Source: Anopheles merus (lineage: Eukaryota; Arthropoda; Insecta; Diptera; Culicidae). Taken from it: a DNA stretch of 64,000 nucleotides. Below the pieces are notes generated by a model. The model worked only from the letters and a program-made list of their open reading frames with translations. It did not search any database and was not told where the DNA came from. This document shows positions 1 to 14,700 of the stretch, piece after piece. The DNA lies in NCBI RefSeq assembly GCF_017562075.2, contig NC_054083.1, forward strand, positions 27,224,058 through 27,288,057, in the 5' to 3' direction. Each line of letters opens with the position of its first letter. Positions within the stretch are counted from its first letter, which is position 1. A program made the translations under genes and the position numbers.

Positions 1-672
1 GGTCTTACTCCCCACCGGCTGGGATCATTCGCCACGATCAAATTAATGTTACCCCTCAAAACCTCCTCTACCGTTCCAAGATTCTAGGCGTCTGTTCTCA
101 CCACACTCTGCGGCATTCCGTTCTCCCTGTTCCAAACTCACATCACTGCTCCACCAGTCAGCCACCAACATCTCAAACGCCGATTCGATTTGATTGATTG
201 AATTTCCATCCACGGACATATCACGAGTGCGAGGGAGTTGCTCTAAACCGTCTCGATCGCCAACGGTCCAAAAACCGTTTGTCTTTTGCTCTCCGGAGGG
301 AATGATGGTAGAGTCTTTAGGCACAGCTGCCCGCAGATGGACAGCTAAACACTGTTGAAAAGATCTCCCCAGTTCCTCTCCGTTCTCTGCCATGCCAAAA
401 GGGGAAGACATAAACAGCAGTCGCTGTACGTCTTCCACCTTACCAAACAAAAAAGGTGATCAGTGAAAACTTGAAGTCGAAAGTTAGATGGGAGCAAAGT
501 GGGAAAAGGTTTTTGCTTAGCAGACTTGCTGCTGCTGCTGCTGCTGCTGCTAGCACATCATTGGCAGCCAATGTGCCTGTTTCTTTTGTGTCTAAGACTC
601 ATCTATTGCGTCTCGCTACTTCTCTTTGTGTTTCGGGGGTTTGTGGTGATAGTTTTCTATCGCTTTTTTCTT

Positions 673-727
<55 letters not shown>

Positions 728-2000
728 ATTTCCCTTTGTGGTTTAAAGTTCGCGTTAGCTTCGCTCGTCTATTTTGTCGGCCGTAGCAAAAACAAAGGAT
801 CGACCACGGCGACATTTTGTTAGAACATTAGGACGGACAACAGTAGAGAACTTTTGGGGTTGGTGAACGCCACGATTAGACGGAGCCCCACTAATTTGTG
901 GACATTAGCTCCTGCTTTTTGTACGGACGGCATTTTTGTTCTTCCTTCAACACCAAAACACCGATCCCTTTTTCCTTTCTTCAGTTGATTTTACTCAATG
1001 TCTTCTCCCCTTCAAACGCACTTGAAACTTTTCTTGCAAAATATCTCGCATTTGTTCTTTCTTTCGTTCATTGCAAGTGCTTCCTCACGCGGGGTACACT
1101 AACCTTCGACAAATGGTAGTGTGTTTGCTGGTGGCCATCGTTTAGCGCCCGGCGTTTTTTTTTTCTTCGCCTCCAATTTTCCCCCGCGTAAACGAGGTTA
1201 GCGAAAGGTGAAGGTGAACGTAGAGGGGAAAAAAGCGCGACAACAATTCTCCACGAGATCGGACGAGATGGCGACGGCGACGGGACAGGGGAGCGGTCTA
1301 ATGAATTTGGCCCAGATTACTGGACAAAGAAAAGCAAACTGCTCGCCTCTGTGTGTTCGGGCGGTGGGTAGTGAAATAAAGCACCACAAAATTGAGGTGC
1401 GGTAAGATCAGTTTCTCAGTCACGAAGTCGTCCCAGTGCCGTAATTTTGTATCGGTGTGTTGGACGTGTTTGTGCTGCCGCCGTGTGTTTTGAAGACACT
1501 GGCTGCCCCACCAAGAGGGCTGCAACGTGTTTAACCGTGCCGCGTGGCAAGGAATGCACCCGCTAAAAGCTGTTTGGAGCATTTACCACGCCAATTTTTG
1601 GTAGTTGTGTTGGTATCTAACTGCTTGAAAGGTTCTGTTTGTAGTCGCCCGTTAAAGCAGTGATTAGGGGTGGTAGCGTGAACGTGTTAATGAATATTTG
1701 GATGTTTGGTTGTATTTGTTTAGACGTTAAGGGGGATTTAAGTATTGAATTAACAGCGCGAGTCGGTGGAAATGTTCATCTACCGGGATATACGCATATT
1801 TTCAATTGATAATTGCGCTCTGCTACATCAGATTGCAACATGTTTTACAAACAACGATGCATCTCAAAATCGTTTTCTTAAAAAAACACGTTTTCTCTTA
1901 GAAAGAGTCATATATTAGGAAACGTTGATTCGAATTGATTTGCTAGCCTAAATGAGCTTAGTTTAACGGGTGATTTTGTATAGAATATTGTCATAATTGT
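1..2000. other. No gene supported at left edge
   Basis: An open frame without ATG lies at 49-450 on the minus strand; a (CTG)n run at 527-552 and a (CT)n run follow. I see no supportable exon. Downstream exons of the 8.8-16.3 kb gene could lie here or outside the window. Confidence 0.4.
674..731. repeat. (CT)n microsatellite
   Basis: About 25 CT units with minor interruptions. Confidence 0.9.
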
Positions 2001-2015
2001 TAAGTATCATACTCT

Positions 2016-2219
2016 TCTTCTTCTTCTTCTTCTTTGGCTCAACAACCGATGCCGGTCAAGGCCTGCCAACCCACTTGTGGGGTTGGCTTTCAGTGACTTA
2101 TTGATTTCCCCCCATAGCAGGATAGTGGCGGCACGGTCTATTTGGGGCTTGAACCCATGACGGGTATGTTATTAAGTCGTACGAGTTGACGACTGTACCA
2201 TGAGACCGGCTCATACTCA
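2016..2219 (-). mobile_element. tRNA-headed SINE (SINE200-like) with 15-bp target-site duplication
   Basis: On the minus strand the element begins GAGCCGGTCTCATGGTACAG, has a Pol III B-box-like GGTTCAAGCCCC, a body ending in TTGTTGAGCC and a (GAA)n tail (plus-strand TTC tract from 2013). Perfect direct repeats TAAGTATCATACTCT flank it at 2001-2015 and 2220-2234, the mark of retroposition. The family name is from memory. Confidence 0.85.
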
Positions 2220-2234
2220 TAAGTATCATACTCT

Positions 2235-5200
2235 ATGGGAATAAAAACCAGCTGCAATTGGTAATTGGTAATGAAATTATTTAAATTTTTAACGTGATTT
2301 CTAATCAAATTATCGAATTTTCAATATTCTAGAAATCATCTAAAACAGTAAATAAAGGATGATAGGAAATGATATTCATCCCTCATTTACATTAGCTCCC
2401 ATTTAATAAATAAAACAGAACATTCACTCTTGTGCACCAAAATTTAATTTTCCCTTTCGCGCTACCTATGTTTGCACCTTAAATAAGGAAAAATCAACAC
2501 ACGTTTTCCAGTTTAAACTCTCAATATCCTTATTGTTCGATCCCTAAAATAAGTCTTCGTAGATTTAAAAAAAACGAAACTTAATTAATATTTGCTCAAT
2601 TTTGCAGCTCACTACAGAAAGCGATTCCTCTTTTTATTAAAAGCAGTAAAAGTTTGGAGCAGATTGCGCCGATTCGCTTCTCAGTGTGGTGAATGGTTTT
2701 AATTAAACCGATACCGCCCGGTTCGTTACATAGGTTGACAGAAACCCTCCCCCCACAGTCGGAGCAAATGTGGAGCATTAAACCGATTCTATGGCATAAA
2801 ACACACACACATGCATACAAAAAACGCAGCATCACGAGAGGATTCACTTTCAATCTCATGCTTCGCTTCCTCTTTCCCTTCGGCTGTTGGGATGTGTACC
2901 GTCCTCCAGCATGTATGGCTGTGTGTGTGTGTTCTCAAATCTCATGTTACGCCTAATAAAAACATTTAATTCGATTCCCGCTCCCCTCTCCTCTCTGCGC
3001 AGGCACACAGCTGCGTCTGTTGCTTGCTCTGCTGCCAACAGCAGCTAGATGATTCCAGTGACATTTCCGAACCCGAACATCCGCTCTATAATTAGAAGCA
3101 GCGTGTAATAGGCTAGCAGAAGCACAACATCCTCCTCCCTCCTTGGCCTGGTCGCCCTGCGCTTAAGAGAGCGTTTGTGAAACAAAAATAAAACATCATA
3201 CCGCTCGCTCGCTCGCTCCTTTCACGGTGGTAGCTAATTGCACTTTTCCTTGAAGGAAAAGTGATCCTGCTTTTAATTTCACACTCACGCGGCTTTGTGC
3301 TAAGAGGGGCGCCCCGACCAAACCAAAACGACCAAACGGAGAACGCGAACCACCGCCGCCGTTGCGCTCGCAGAGATTTGTAGCAATTAAGTGCAACGAG
3401 TGGCGCGACGCAGTGAAATGCGCATACCTTCCCCCTCTCCAAAACGGGAAAGCGGAAAACCTACCGCCGTCGCGACACCACGAAGCGTCCCGCGCAAGGT
3501 AGGGGCAAATTTATCACCCTCAGGCAAAGTGCAGGCCCGGGACACACTACAAACAAGAAGCAAAAAACAAAAAGAAAGCCATACGCAATAACAACATACG
3601 GCACCACATACGAGCCAAGAACTCTCTTCTATCGCCCGCGCGCGCGCACGCTTAATGGTGCATTCACAGTTGCAACGGATCTGTCCCGAGCGGGAACACT
3701 AAAAATAGCACCTCAGAAAGCCTCGGCCATCCAAATCGGCTTTCCGTTTTCCACGCATTGACTAATGTCTAGCGCTCTGTCTGCCGAGACCTTGAGCAGT
3801 GTTGGACTTTTTAGGGGGAGAAGATTTTGTCCACGATACCGACCAGTTGCCGGTCGTTTATCAATCCGCCCCGCAGCAGCTGAAGACATGGAATACAAAA
3901 AAGCATACATTCGGGCAAAAAGGGGAATAAAATGCACTTCGCGTCTAATATTAGGTGCCGTCGGCACCACTCCAAGCGGCGGCTGCATTTTGACAGGCCC
4001 TCCAATGTGAAGAGTGTCAACCACGGGTCCCCAAAATTTATGACAGAAGTAAATTTATTCGATCCATTCTTCCAAACGCGGCACCGCCACACCGTCTTGT
4101 TAGCGAGCCTTTCGCCCTGCCGCACGAGTTCACAGAGCGACGATTTACTTTCTAAAAATTCACCCACACATTCGGGTGGCTGCCACCCACCGTCTCCCCC
4201 GTCTCCCCGGCGTTGACACTTTTCTGTGACGCCCTTCCAGTGACGCTGTGGTGTAAACTGGGGCACACCAAACATCACACACACACATGTTGGATGTTGA
4301 TGTATGTTTTTCCTATGGCGATGGAAACCAAACATCCTTCCGTTTCTTTTTCACACTGCTCTATCGTTCCCCATCCGCCATCAGCCAGTGCGGCCCCGGG
4401 CGTGGGGACACAATATACTCTCGCCCTCCGATACTTGGCTGGGGACAAAACACCGGACCACGCGCGACAGCTCCGATGATATGGAAATGAATATTTGAAT
4501 TAATTTCCGTTTCTGTCATTTCGAACCAAAAACCCCCCTCCACCGGGTACGTCATGTTGAGCCGGTCTTCCGGGGGAAGACGGATGGAGAAAAGCTATTG
4601 CCGGTACCTCCGGAATGGAGTGGAAAACGTTGAACATTGTGACATTGTGGGATGACGAGTGACATGATCCTGATGGTGTGAAAACAAGCATGGGGAAAAT
4701 GGAGGAAATTCATCTATTTTTATGCCCGTGGAAAGGTCAGCAACCGACGCTGGACCGCACATTTTTCCAGGACAGCCGCCATTTGTTGCTAGATTACATT
4801 GTTGGTCGGTGGTGGGGTTTTTTTCTCTCTCTCTCCAAAGTTTTCTGACACCGCGCGTGACCGTTACGTGAGATGAAACTTTGACACCTCCATCATGGGG
4901 CCACGGACAACGCACGGACGTCCAATTTCGGGAGAATGTATCCAATTCTACAAATGTACCAAATAGCAATTCCACCAGAATTAAGCCCAAACCGTCCCCA
5001 CCCAATACTTCCCTCCAAACCCGTCGAACGTCGAAAGCACTTTTCTTTAATGATGGTGGGGAGGCCTTTTATAAAAATGACGCAACGCGTAGAACGGTGC
5101 GTGGCGACATCTTTCGATAAGAAAACGCCACCGGCACACGCAACCGGCGACAGGCAGGACAGATTGCAAAACCGGAGCAAGAGAGACTGGCTTTATGACA

Positions 5201-8200
5201 GCGGCAGCATAAAATTGTGGCGTAAGCGAGGAACGTTCTGTCGGGGCACGTTCTACATTCCAGGCTGATGGAAGAAACATCATCATTTGTGATTCCCCTC
5301 AACTCCGCACAATGCACAATGACCTACATTTTAAAAGACATCTTCTTCCCCTACTTCCTGCAAGTTAGCCAGGGGAACAGCACACATCACGCGGTACAAA
5401 ACAAAGCAGCACCTTTTAAAATCATTAATCCGTACATGAATCGTTACATTTTTTAAAAGAAGCCAAACGAATGCTGTATAATGAAACAACACAACTTATA
5501 CGATGGCAGAGAAAACATAACGAGAAAAGCATGTTGTACACACGTAACGCGTAAAATGAAACAACGTGTACATAATTATTTCAACTTAAAGCTAAGCGCG
5601 ACCAGAAGCTTTCAACGTCGGTGAGATTAAACATTTTGAGGGAAAAACAACCCAACAAGAAAGAAAGAGAGAGTGAAGCAGCATTGTTTATAAATTCCTG
5701 CTTATGAAACGGAGCCGGCCAACAAAACAGGGCATCCGATCGAGTTGTGAGCGAGGCGAAGCTGGGAATGCATATTTATAATTAGGCCATCACGTGCCCG
5801 GCCCAGCCCGCTCTGCCATCGCAACAACGACGATGGAACGCCATAAAGAAATGATATCCGACTGCATTTATACGCTTCCAATAAAAAAACAAGCAACGTA
5901 CACAACAGGCAAGACATGCGTTGCGTCATGTGAAGAACACACTGCGGGCTCCGGAATCCGCGGATCACAGCGCAGTACCATGGTCACTATGGCTTTAAAT
6001 GAAAGTCACCGAATTAATGTGCAGCTCTTCGCTCCGCTTCCGGATGAAGGCATCATTTCTTTTGTGGCATTTTTCCACCCTCACAACAGCGTTTTTTGTT
6101 GGTTACCGCTCCGATGTATCATTCATGAGAAAGGGCTATGTAAGTCACTTTCTTCTTGCTGTGAATGCTTGATTCAAGCGCGTATCACGTAACACAAACC
6201 ACTGCTGTAGTAGTGCTCGGTGGTGCTCGAATAGTGGTGCCACCGCCACAGTTAAATAGAGCACCCTTACACATAAAACGAAGCAAAATCGCTACGGCCA
6301 CACCGAATCACCGAGAGCATTACGTCAAAGCAGTCGGGCGGACGACCCCTCGAACCGATCACTTATCTTCTCAAACCCGGCACCGCCCGGCGCCATACAC
6401 ATTCCACCACTTCCGGCACGCAGCTGCAGACAATGCAGTCGTCCTCCGTCCACACCTGGACCGGGGGAGCTTAGGAAGAATCGCACGAATCGCGGATCCG
6501 CCGTAAATCTCAATTCCCCGCCCGGCCCGACGAACGACTATCGCGCGATGAATGCTGCGCCCTCTGTGGCGGTTGAATTCCACCAGGTTCAAAATTCCAC
6601 CGCCGCCAGGTTTTCACAGTGGTGCAGAAGCACAAAAATAAAATACGAGCGATGGAAACTCCGCATGCCACCGCTGTTTTGTATGAATAATTAATCAGCG
6701 CGGAAAAGACACCGACGACGACGGCGACGAGCTTCGGCAGAACGTGGTGCAGGGCGCAGGTAAGACATAGTAGCGCCCGTCGTAGCTCGGGCTCATGTTT
6801 CATTATCGCAAGCAGCCGCACCGTCGTCATCATTTTAGGTTGAGTTAGTAGTGCAGACGAAACAATCAGAACGACAACGACGCCCCAAAACACACACTGC
6901 TCGAGACACCACACAGCCCGGCCTTGTCAGGGTCGTCGCGTCGTTAGCGTGGGAGGGTAAAAACGGTATGTCAAACGAAAGTAAACATCACGGCGTGTAT
7001 GGCCGTACGGCGGGGCTCATATAGGGCATGCCTAAAAAAGCGGAAGTGAAGCGGAATTTTTGAATGCAGCAGCAGCAGCAGCTATAGCGACAGCGCTAAT
7101 TAAGTTGCACAACGGTCCTAGCCACAGGAAGTCAGCTGTTGAACGGCGGGACGAAATTAGCTGTGCCAAGTGTTTACTAATTGTATGTGTGCTTTTTTGT
7201 TCGATGACATGAAGGATTTAGAGCGGTATTAAAGGATTCATTAAACGGAGTAAAACGAAGGATAAGTGAACCGTAGAACAGTTTAGGATTAAAGAATATT
7301 TCACTGCTTTGACTAGAAGTGTTATGGACTAGGCCTGTGACTTGAACTGAATGAGTTGACTCAGGTGACAAGTCAAACAAAACAATATTGGATCTCTATA
7401 AGCCCAGAGCTTCCAAATTGTTTAGTGGATAAAACCGCTGTCTCCTGCAAGGTCGGACGAGTACAATTCCGATGCGCCTAATTAAGTATACTGCTCTTCT
7501 TTAACAAATGGTCTAGATTTTTATTACTCGGTAGGTAAATCTTTAGAAGTAGACCTCTGCAAAGTCACTCACACATGTAATGGTCGCATATAGGTCGTTA
7601 AAACCTAGAGTGGAAGAAAATCCTTCTATGATGTATGAACTTGCAATTTCATGGAACATTCTGACATTACAGTTTTATATAGGAATTGAATACTTAACGA
7701 CTCTGAGTTGATTCATATGAATACCATTTTGTACACACAATCGAACATTCCAAATAACTTTACAGTACAGATAGGATGAATAGAGACAAATTTCTAAGAA
7801 AAATACACCTATTTTGATCAACCAAATTGAGTAAATTAAGTCTTACATCGGTTGTGGTGAATAAAACTCCTAGTAAAACCCCTACACAAAAATGACCACT
7901 CTTGAGAAATTTACCTAAATATACATCACCCAATTTATAATACAGTATTGGTTTTATTTAAAAAAATAAAAATAATTATACAATAAAAAATACAGTGTTG
8001 ATACCACCCAAGTACGAAATCTTTCCTGTAGGTACAAAACGATTGTACAAATATAACCATCCCAAATAACACACCGTATCAAATTTCTTGGTCCTTCGAA
8101 CCGGATACCAACAAAATACCTTTTTTTGCATGGTTCAGCAGCATCCCACCGTTCCTACCCGCTCCCAAAAAAGGTCCCAAACCGGATGCAATTGACAATG

Positions 8201-8767
8201 CCCGGACCCCACGATGATTGCGTGTCGCGCAGATTAACCCAAGCCCAGCCGCTTGCCCCGTCCGTTCCCCTCCACGCTTCCCGTCCTACAACAAGATGGA
8301 TCACTACTTCATTTTTTTTTCTTCAAAATCCTTTCACTTCCTAACCAACAGCACAACGGGGGAAAGAAAAAGCTCAACTCAAAGCCCCTATCCACCGGGC
8401 CTCCCGGTGATAGGTGACGACCCCGCCGGGTGTGTTGTCGTTCAAACCCCGAGACCCGAAAGACATCGCTCTTCACTTTCCTTTCCCTCCCCATCGTTCA
8501 TCGAAGGAAGAGAAAGTGAGTTTTGGATCGCGCTGTGTTACCTCGTGGGCGCCCAGAAACCCCACATCAGCCCCTCCAACCAACTCCACCTGGTCCGGAA
8601 GAAACCAAAAACAAAAAGGCAAAAGAAGAGGGCAAAAAACGCACAAACCACAAACGAAAGTGAAAAATCAATCGCAATTGGCCCAGGCCGCGTACCGTCG
8701 CCGTTTGGATGCACGTTTGGAAAGTAAACAAAACATTGGTTCACAGGCCACCCTTGGGGTCACTTAC
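2235..8767. other. Intergenic or intronic, no gene supported
   Basis: AT-rich stretches (7.2-8.1 kb) alternate with GC-richer sequence. ORFs are short and random-looking, except a GTG-started frame at 6510-6914 that lacks support. It may be intron of the low-complexity gene, whose exon at 8768 ends in a donor. Confidence 0.4.
7397..7468 (+). pseudogene. Degenerate tRNA-like sequence (tRNA-Arg-like)
   Basis: TTTAGTGGATAAAACCGC resembles a D-arm and CGAGTACAATTCCG a T-arm with two changes from the B box; CTCCTGC sits where an anticodon loop would be. The acceptor ends do not pair well. Confidence 0.25.
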
Positions 8768-11700
8768 CTTCGCATGATCGGTATCGGGAACGTGTAGCGG
8801 CAATCATCGGCAGCCCGGACCGGTATGGCAGCGGCGGCGGCGGCGGCCGCGACCGCATTCGCCGGGATCATCTGCGGCAGGAGGGAGGCTCCCATCGGCA
8901 GGGTCGTGTACGGCGGTGGCAGATGGCTGTGCAGAATGTCGGGTATGATCTCGATCGGCGGCGGCGACCGGTGCAACGGTGCGGGCGGTACCGGCGGGTC
9001 CAGCGGATGGATGTGCTGGAGCCGGTTGCGCGCCTGCCGCCGCTCGCGTCGCTCACGCCGCCGATGCTCGCGCGTACTAAACTCGGACCCGGGCGGACCG
9101 AGCAGTGTCGTCACGAGCGGTTCCGCGGCCACCGCCGGGCTGCCGATGAACCCCGGATGCTGCAGCAGAAGATGCGCTGGTTGAGGTGACTGTTGCTGCG
9201 GTTGCTGATGTTGCTGCTGCTGCTGCTGCTGGTGCTGGATTGTGTCATCCGTTTGCGCCTCGGTAGACGTAAAGGTACGCGAAGGCGTTGCGACCCCACT
9301 GCTCGGTGCACTTCGATTGCCCCCCTCCCCACACTCACTCGCACCGTTGCGCCCTGCCCTGGGCGATTCGATCGACCGATCGACACTAGAAACTTGCACC
9401 ATCGGCTCGACGGCCGCCTCACTCGTATTTACACTACCGCCCTGCTGCTCACTGCCTGCCGCCGGCTCGGGGCGCACCATCACACTGCACTGTTGCTCTG
9501 CGGCACCCTGCCCCCCACACTCCACCGGCTCTTGCGGCCCGCTGGCCACCGGGGCCGCCCGGTAGCAGCTCACTATGCTCACGCCGGACGCCGCATTGTT
9601 AACCACATCATTCTGCTGCTGATTGTTTGGATCGAGCCGATTGACCTGGATCGTCAGCGCCGGCAGCGACACACCGGCCGCGGGCGGGCCCTCACCCTCC
9701 GCGGGAATGTACACACTGGTCCGGCTGCCGCCCTCGGCCAGCCCGGCCGCCGGCACGTTCAGCCGCATCGCCACGGAAAGCTGCTCGGGACGGTCGCCGT
9801 CTCCGCTTCCTTCCCCACTATGCACCACCACCACTTGCTGCTGCTGCTGCTGCTGCTCCGTTACGACGCGATCGATCTCACTGCTGCGTACACGATCCGC
9901 TTGCGCACCGTCCGCACGACGCACCGACGTCGATGTTGCTGCGTTCGCTTGCCGCACACAATTAAACGCGCTGACGGCGCACGCCACTGGCGGACCGGAC
10001 TCGAACGGCACGGCCGCTACTTCCCCTTCCAGGGCTCGCTGTGCTGGTGTGCGTGAGAGCGGTGCTGCGAGCGCACCAATACTACCGCAGCCAGCGTGCT
10101 GCAAGGGTAGCAACGGCGTTGCTATGGTGGAATTATGTTGCCCTACGGTGGTGGCGGTGGTGCTCGGTCCCTTCCACCGTCGTTCGGTGGACGGCAAATG
10201 TAGGTCTCCTCCGGGGGTGCCACCATCACCATCACCCGTCACCGTTGTCGTGATGCTCGTCCGGCGCAGCATTGCGGAAATTATGCACAAACTGTCGTTT
10301 GGCGGGCTGCGATTGCTGCTGCAGGTACGCTCAGTGTTGTTGTTAATGCTGTTCATGTTGCTGCTATCCGGCGCAGCAGCGGCGGCGACGGCGGCTGTCA
10401 CCCTCTCCCCATTGCCATTATTATCGGCGTAAACCTGTTGAAGGGAGATTATGAGCACAACAACATAAAGGGTGTGAGTAAAAGTTAAGAGATAATAGAG
10501 AGAGATGGAAAAAGAGAACAAGGTACAGAGACAACATAAACTTTACCAAAAAATCCACCCTCTCTCACACACAGACACACGCGCGCACATACATACATAC
10601 ACACTGGCTGCTTCACCAAACTCGAAACTATACGCACTTTCTCGGTGTTCAGTGTGCATGCACCAACCATCCAACCAACCAAACGGGGAAGCATAAATGC
10701 GCATATCTCGAGCAGCAGCATAAGCGAACGCAAAAAAACAAGCCTTTGGCGAGAAGCAAAATCTCAGAAACGGAACACCGCCAACGGTGTGTTGTGGTGA
10801 AAGGTCTTGGGTCTATTTTTTGTTACTTTACGACGACGCCCTGGCCTTTGCGCCCTTTTGCGCACAAGAAACTGTCTCGGTCGTTCGTTCTCGAAGAGTT
10901 TTTGTTTTGTTTTTTTTTTGTGTGTGTTTGTGTCTCTCTGCCTGTCTTCGTTTTGTATCGTCCCACATTCTTATGCTCTCTGTATTGTGTGCTATCGCGT
11001 TCGAACATGTTTCTCGAGCAGTTTCTGTTCGGAGTGATGATTTACGGAGCGTGTGTGTGTGTGGTGTGATGGCGATTTCGAAGGAACGGGAATGAGACTT
11101 TGGCGTAAGAGGTTCACTGCAAGGGAGAATGATCATAGCAAGTTGTTGCTGGAGGTAGGCGCTGAAGGATTTATGCAGTTTCTACCTTGCTCTGCAAACA
11201 AACATTAAAAAATGATCTTTTGCGGTAGGAGCTCTTAATTTGCATCGTGAGCGACCAAGAGAGATGTGTTTCTGTTAACGTTGCAGCACAAATGGAGGTG
11301 AAGCATAATGATGAAATTTACCTTCTTGGTAACTTAATAGAAAACTAGAATTAATCTCAACATCTTCAATTTTTGAACAAGCTACATTATCTTTTAATTT
11401 AAGTTTGTTAACTACAACGGAATCTTCAATGCACTAAATTTTGAATCTATTATTACAGATTCTAATCTAGAATTGAACCCAATATCTGCAGCTGGTGTCG
11501 CACGGCAATTAACAGAATACCACGGGGCTGTCTCACTGCTAGATGGTTATTTTAAAACCATATCAATACTCCGCTCTGTCCGCAAACAATATCAGAATGG
11601 CCTTCTATAGGCCACGGGAGCGAGACAAAACTACCTTACTGTCAAAAAGAAGCACCTAGTTCTGTTGTTTTTAATATCCTGTAACACTTTACAAGTAAGT

Positions 11701-14700
11701 TGACATGCCCTGATGTGTGTGCATAAAGGTAAAAAAACGGCTATAAAGATGATCAATTGGTTTGAAGCGTTTTGATGTACAGGGTTGCTCAGGGATTTTC
11801 ATAATTTTGCACCACTCTATTGTTTCTTATGTGAAATGAACTTTATGCCTGGGGAATTGAACTCTACTGCTAACCATTTTGAACTGGCTCATTTTAAATC
11901 TAATAGGAATTTAATGTTCATATTAAAAATAGGTCCCGTAGAGTCCAATTCCTATTACATTTCTATTAGAAAAAGTAATGAAGGTTTCCCAAAATTATAA
12001 GAGTCCCGAAATATTAGGTAACAACAAATAGTATTCTTCATTCATCCTTGGTCATCTTTTTGTCGATTTTATATTAAGCGTCCTACTATTGAATTCCTAA
12101 TACAGTCTGGGATACATACGATATGTTTTCTTGTTGTTAACTTTACAAAAAGTATTTAAAACTCACGACCAAAACTAAAACAACCTCGTAAGAACGGTAT
12201 CGGACACAATCCGTACCCAAAACTCAACACCTTCAATAAGACCCAACATAAACGATTTACCTCATCTAGCACAGTTCCTGTTACGGTCAAGTCGCACCAT
12301 CTCGAAAAAGGTTGCTTCATGACATTAATTGAATTAACATTAACTATTTCCGGCTGCACCAATTTCTTTAAAACATTATTTTGGAAACCCTTATTTTTTC
12401 TTAACTAAATGGCCTTCTTGCTACCCAAAACATCATCCTTTCCATTCCCCCTATTGCACGTGCGCGCACCTGCACCATGATCAACCCGCATTACACGAGT
12501 CACGCAATTCGATTACCCGCTCTCGAATGGGCTGACCAAGCTGACCGAAACATCGGTTTCGTTTCGCACCGCAAGATGGGTGCGCGCTCGCGAAGCACTG
12601 TTTTTTTCTTCGCCCTTTCCGCTGCCCGATGAATACCATTAGTCATGATGATCTCATGGTGGAGGGGTATGATTTTCCTGCTGCTACTTTGAACTTTCCA
12701 TGCCCGGTTCCCGTTATGGGGAACAAACAACCCGAGCTCCCTTTTCCAAACGTTGCGATCGTTCTGGATGATCGAGCAAACTCTGCAGAGTGCGGCGAAG
12801 GCTTTGATTTCAGCGGACCGGGAATCCCTGTTTCTATGCCAATGTTTGGTTCCGAAGCAACAACTGCGTGCAAAATAAAGACCACAGTTGGGGAAAATAA
12901 GGGGAAACAGTAACGAATGGTGGATGACAATGATGATTTCCCCCCTAAAAACCGAACCGGAGCTTCCCGCCAATCATTATGGTTTATTAATTTGCTACAC
13001 AACTACCGCCAACTCGCCCGCCAAACGGTACAAATGGCACATTCAAGCGCAAACCGTACAAATTGATGATGATCAGCATCATTGACGCTGCAGCCGCCTT
13101 TGTCATGGTGAAATGGTAATCTCCCATTTGTGCTGACCGGGTCCGGGGGTGGCTTTCCCGGAGTGCGAGTGAGCGAGACACGGGACCGGGACGTAGGATT
13201 AAAGGTTTTGGGTTAGGGCAGATTAAGGGATTACGGGATAACAACTCTACAACAGCAGTTGATTACCAAAGTCCGCGAAAGGCACACAAAGACGGTGGCA
13301 TTAGAGCACACAGAGCGCCCCGCTTATGCTTATGCTTCGGCCGGAAAATGACCGGTACACATTGTGTGCGGATTTGGCCGTATTCATTAGAAGCAGGTCC
13401 AGTACTGTCCAGTGTAAGCATATTTGCATTGAGATAGTGAGTGAGGAAGGGACAAAAGAAACCTTATCACGCAGACAGTAGCAGTCTTGTACTTAAGCCC
13501 TTAGCTATCACGCCATTTTATGGCTCTTACGGAGTGATAAAAGAAAAACAACCACCTCCACACATACACAAACGCAGTCAGATAATTATCCACCGCGGTT
13601 TACATCATCACGGTCACTTTCCCTGTCGCGGACCGCGTACCGTGACCGAACGCTTTTTCCGGGGAACAGTTTCCGTTTTTTCCACGCGTTCGACACGCAC
13701 GAGCTGCCCACAGGCCTCAACCCCTTGCGGCACACCGATAACACAGCCCCGTCGCACAAACGGAAGTGTTTCCCTGCCTTTTTCCTTCCCCCCCCCTCCC
13801 CCCATTGCACGTGCCGCGTGAAGAGTTTACCGTTGTACTTTATCACCTCCTATGTGTGTGCTTTTACTCGACACATTGCCGCTAGACACAACATCACACA
13901 CGATGGCTTTTGAAGCATAACCCCTCTTGTTTGGTGTAAGTGGGGGTAAGATGTCCATCACCCCGATGTGCGCGTCCCACTCCCGAAAATAGCCCGCAGC
14001 CATCGGTTTGGGAAGGTTTCCACAACCAGTGGAAGGTTCATTAGCGTGTCTGTGTGTGCCGGCCTATCACGCTTATCAGGGAGAGCCCCAAGCGCGTGGG
14101 TAAGTTCAATGCCACCAGTGAAGCACTTCTCCTTTGTTTCACTGACCACTGACGGAGTGGGTCACTAAACGGCAACCCACGCACGATTCTGTGCGATCGT
14201 TTTCCGGTGAAACGATAACGAACGGCACGGGCTTGCGGGCTTGCGTTGCGTGACACGTGCTGGGAAGCGTTTGTCGGAAGCTCAGCCCAGGAGTCAATTG
14301 GCTAGATGAGGCTGTCTACGGGGTGATACCAACGCACTTACCCTTAAAGGGCGCGCTTACTCATCATGTGAGTGACTTGCACACACGCACAGCACCACCA
14401 ATTAATGGCACGAAATTGGTGATGATGAGTGGTCATGATTTTGCTTTACCCCTTAGCTAGGAACAGGAACGCCTCGATCAAGGCACCGTACCATGCTGCT
14501 TGAAGGACGTTGAGCTTCGAGTTTGGCGATGAAAATGCACTCTTTCAGGGATATTGAGCTTTATAAAAAACTAATGAAATCAATATCACATCACGGCTTC
14601 GATCACGGTAGTGATAACGAAACACGATACTTTGATTGCTTAACACTTCGACTATTCCGGTCAGACTAGTGATGGGCTCTCTGGAGCTCACCCATAATTC

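Noticed and set aside
49..450. 133-codon minus-strand frame at the left edge
   Set aside because: Starts with TTG, not ATG. Considered as an exon after ...GGTAAG, but acceptor and phase gave no convincing join to the exon ending at 8768.
3811..4335. 174-codon minus-strand ORF
   Set aside because: Composition looks random, with no splice context or family similarity; ORFs of this size are expected by chance in 64 kb.
6510..6914. 134-codon minus-strand frame with hydrophobic segments
   Set aside because: Starts with GTG and lacks supporting splice sites or similarity; hydrophobicity comes from the complement of GAC-rich sequence.
9193..10432. Long plus-strand ORFs (269 and 287 codons) over the PY-motif exon
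   Set aside because: Antisense shadows of the repeat-rich minus-strand exon, with Leu and Cys runs from CAG/CTG tracts.
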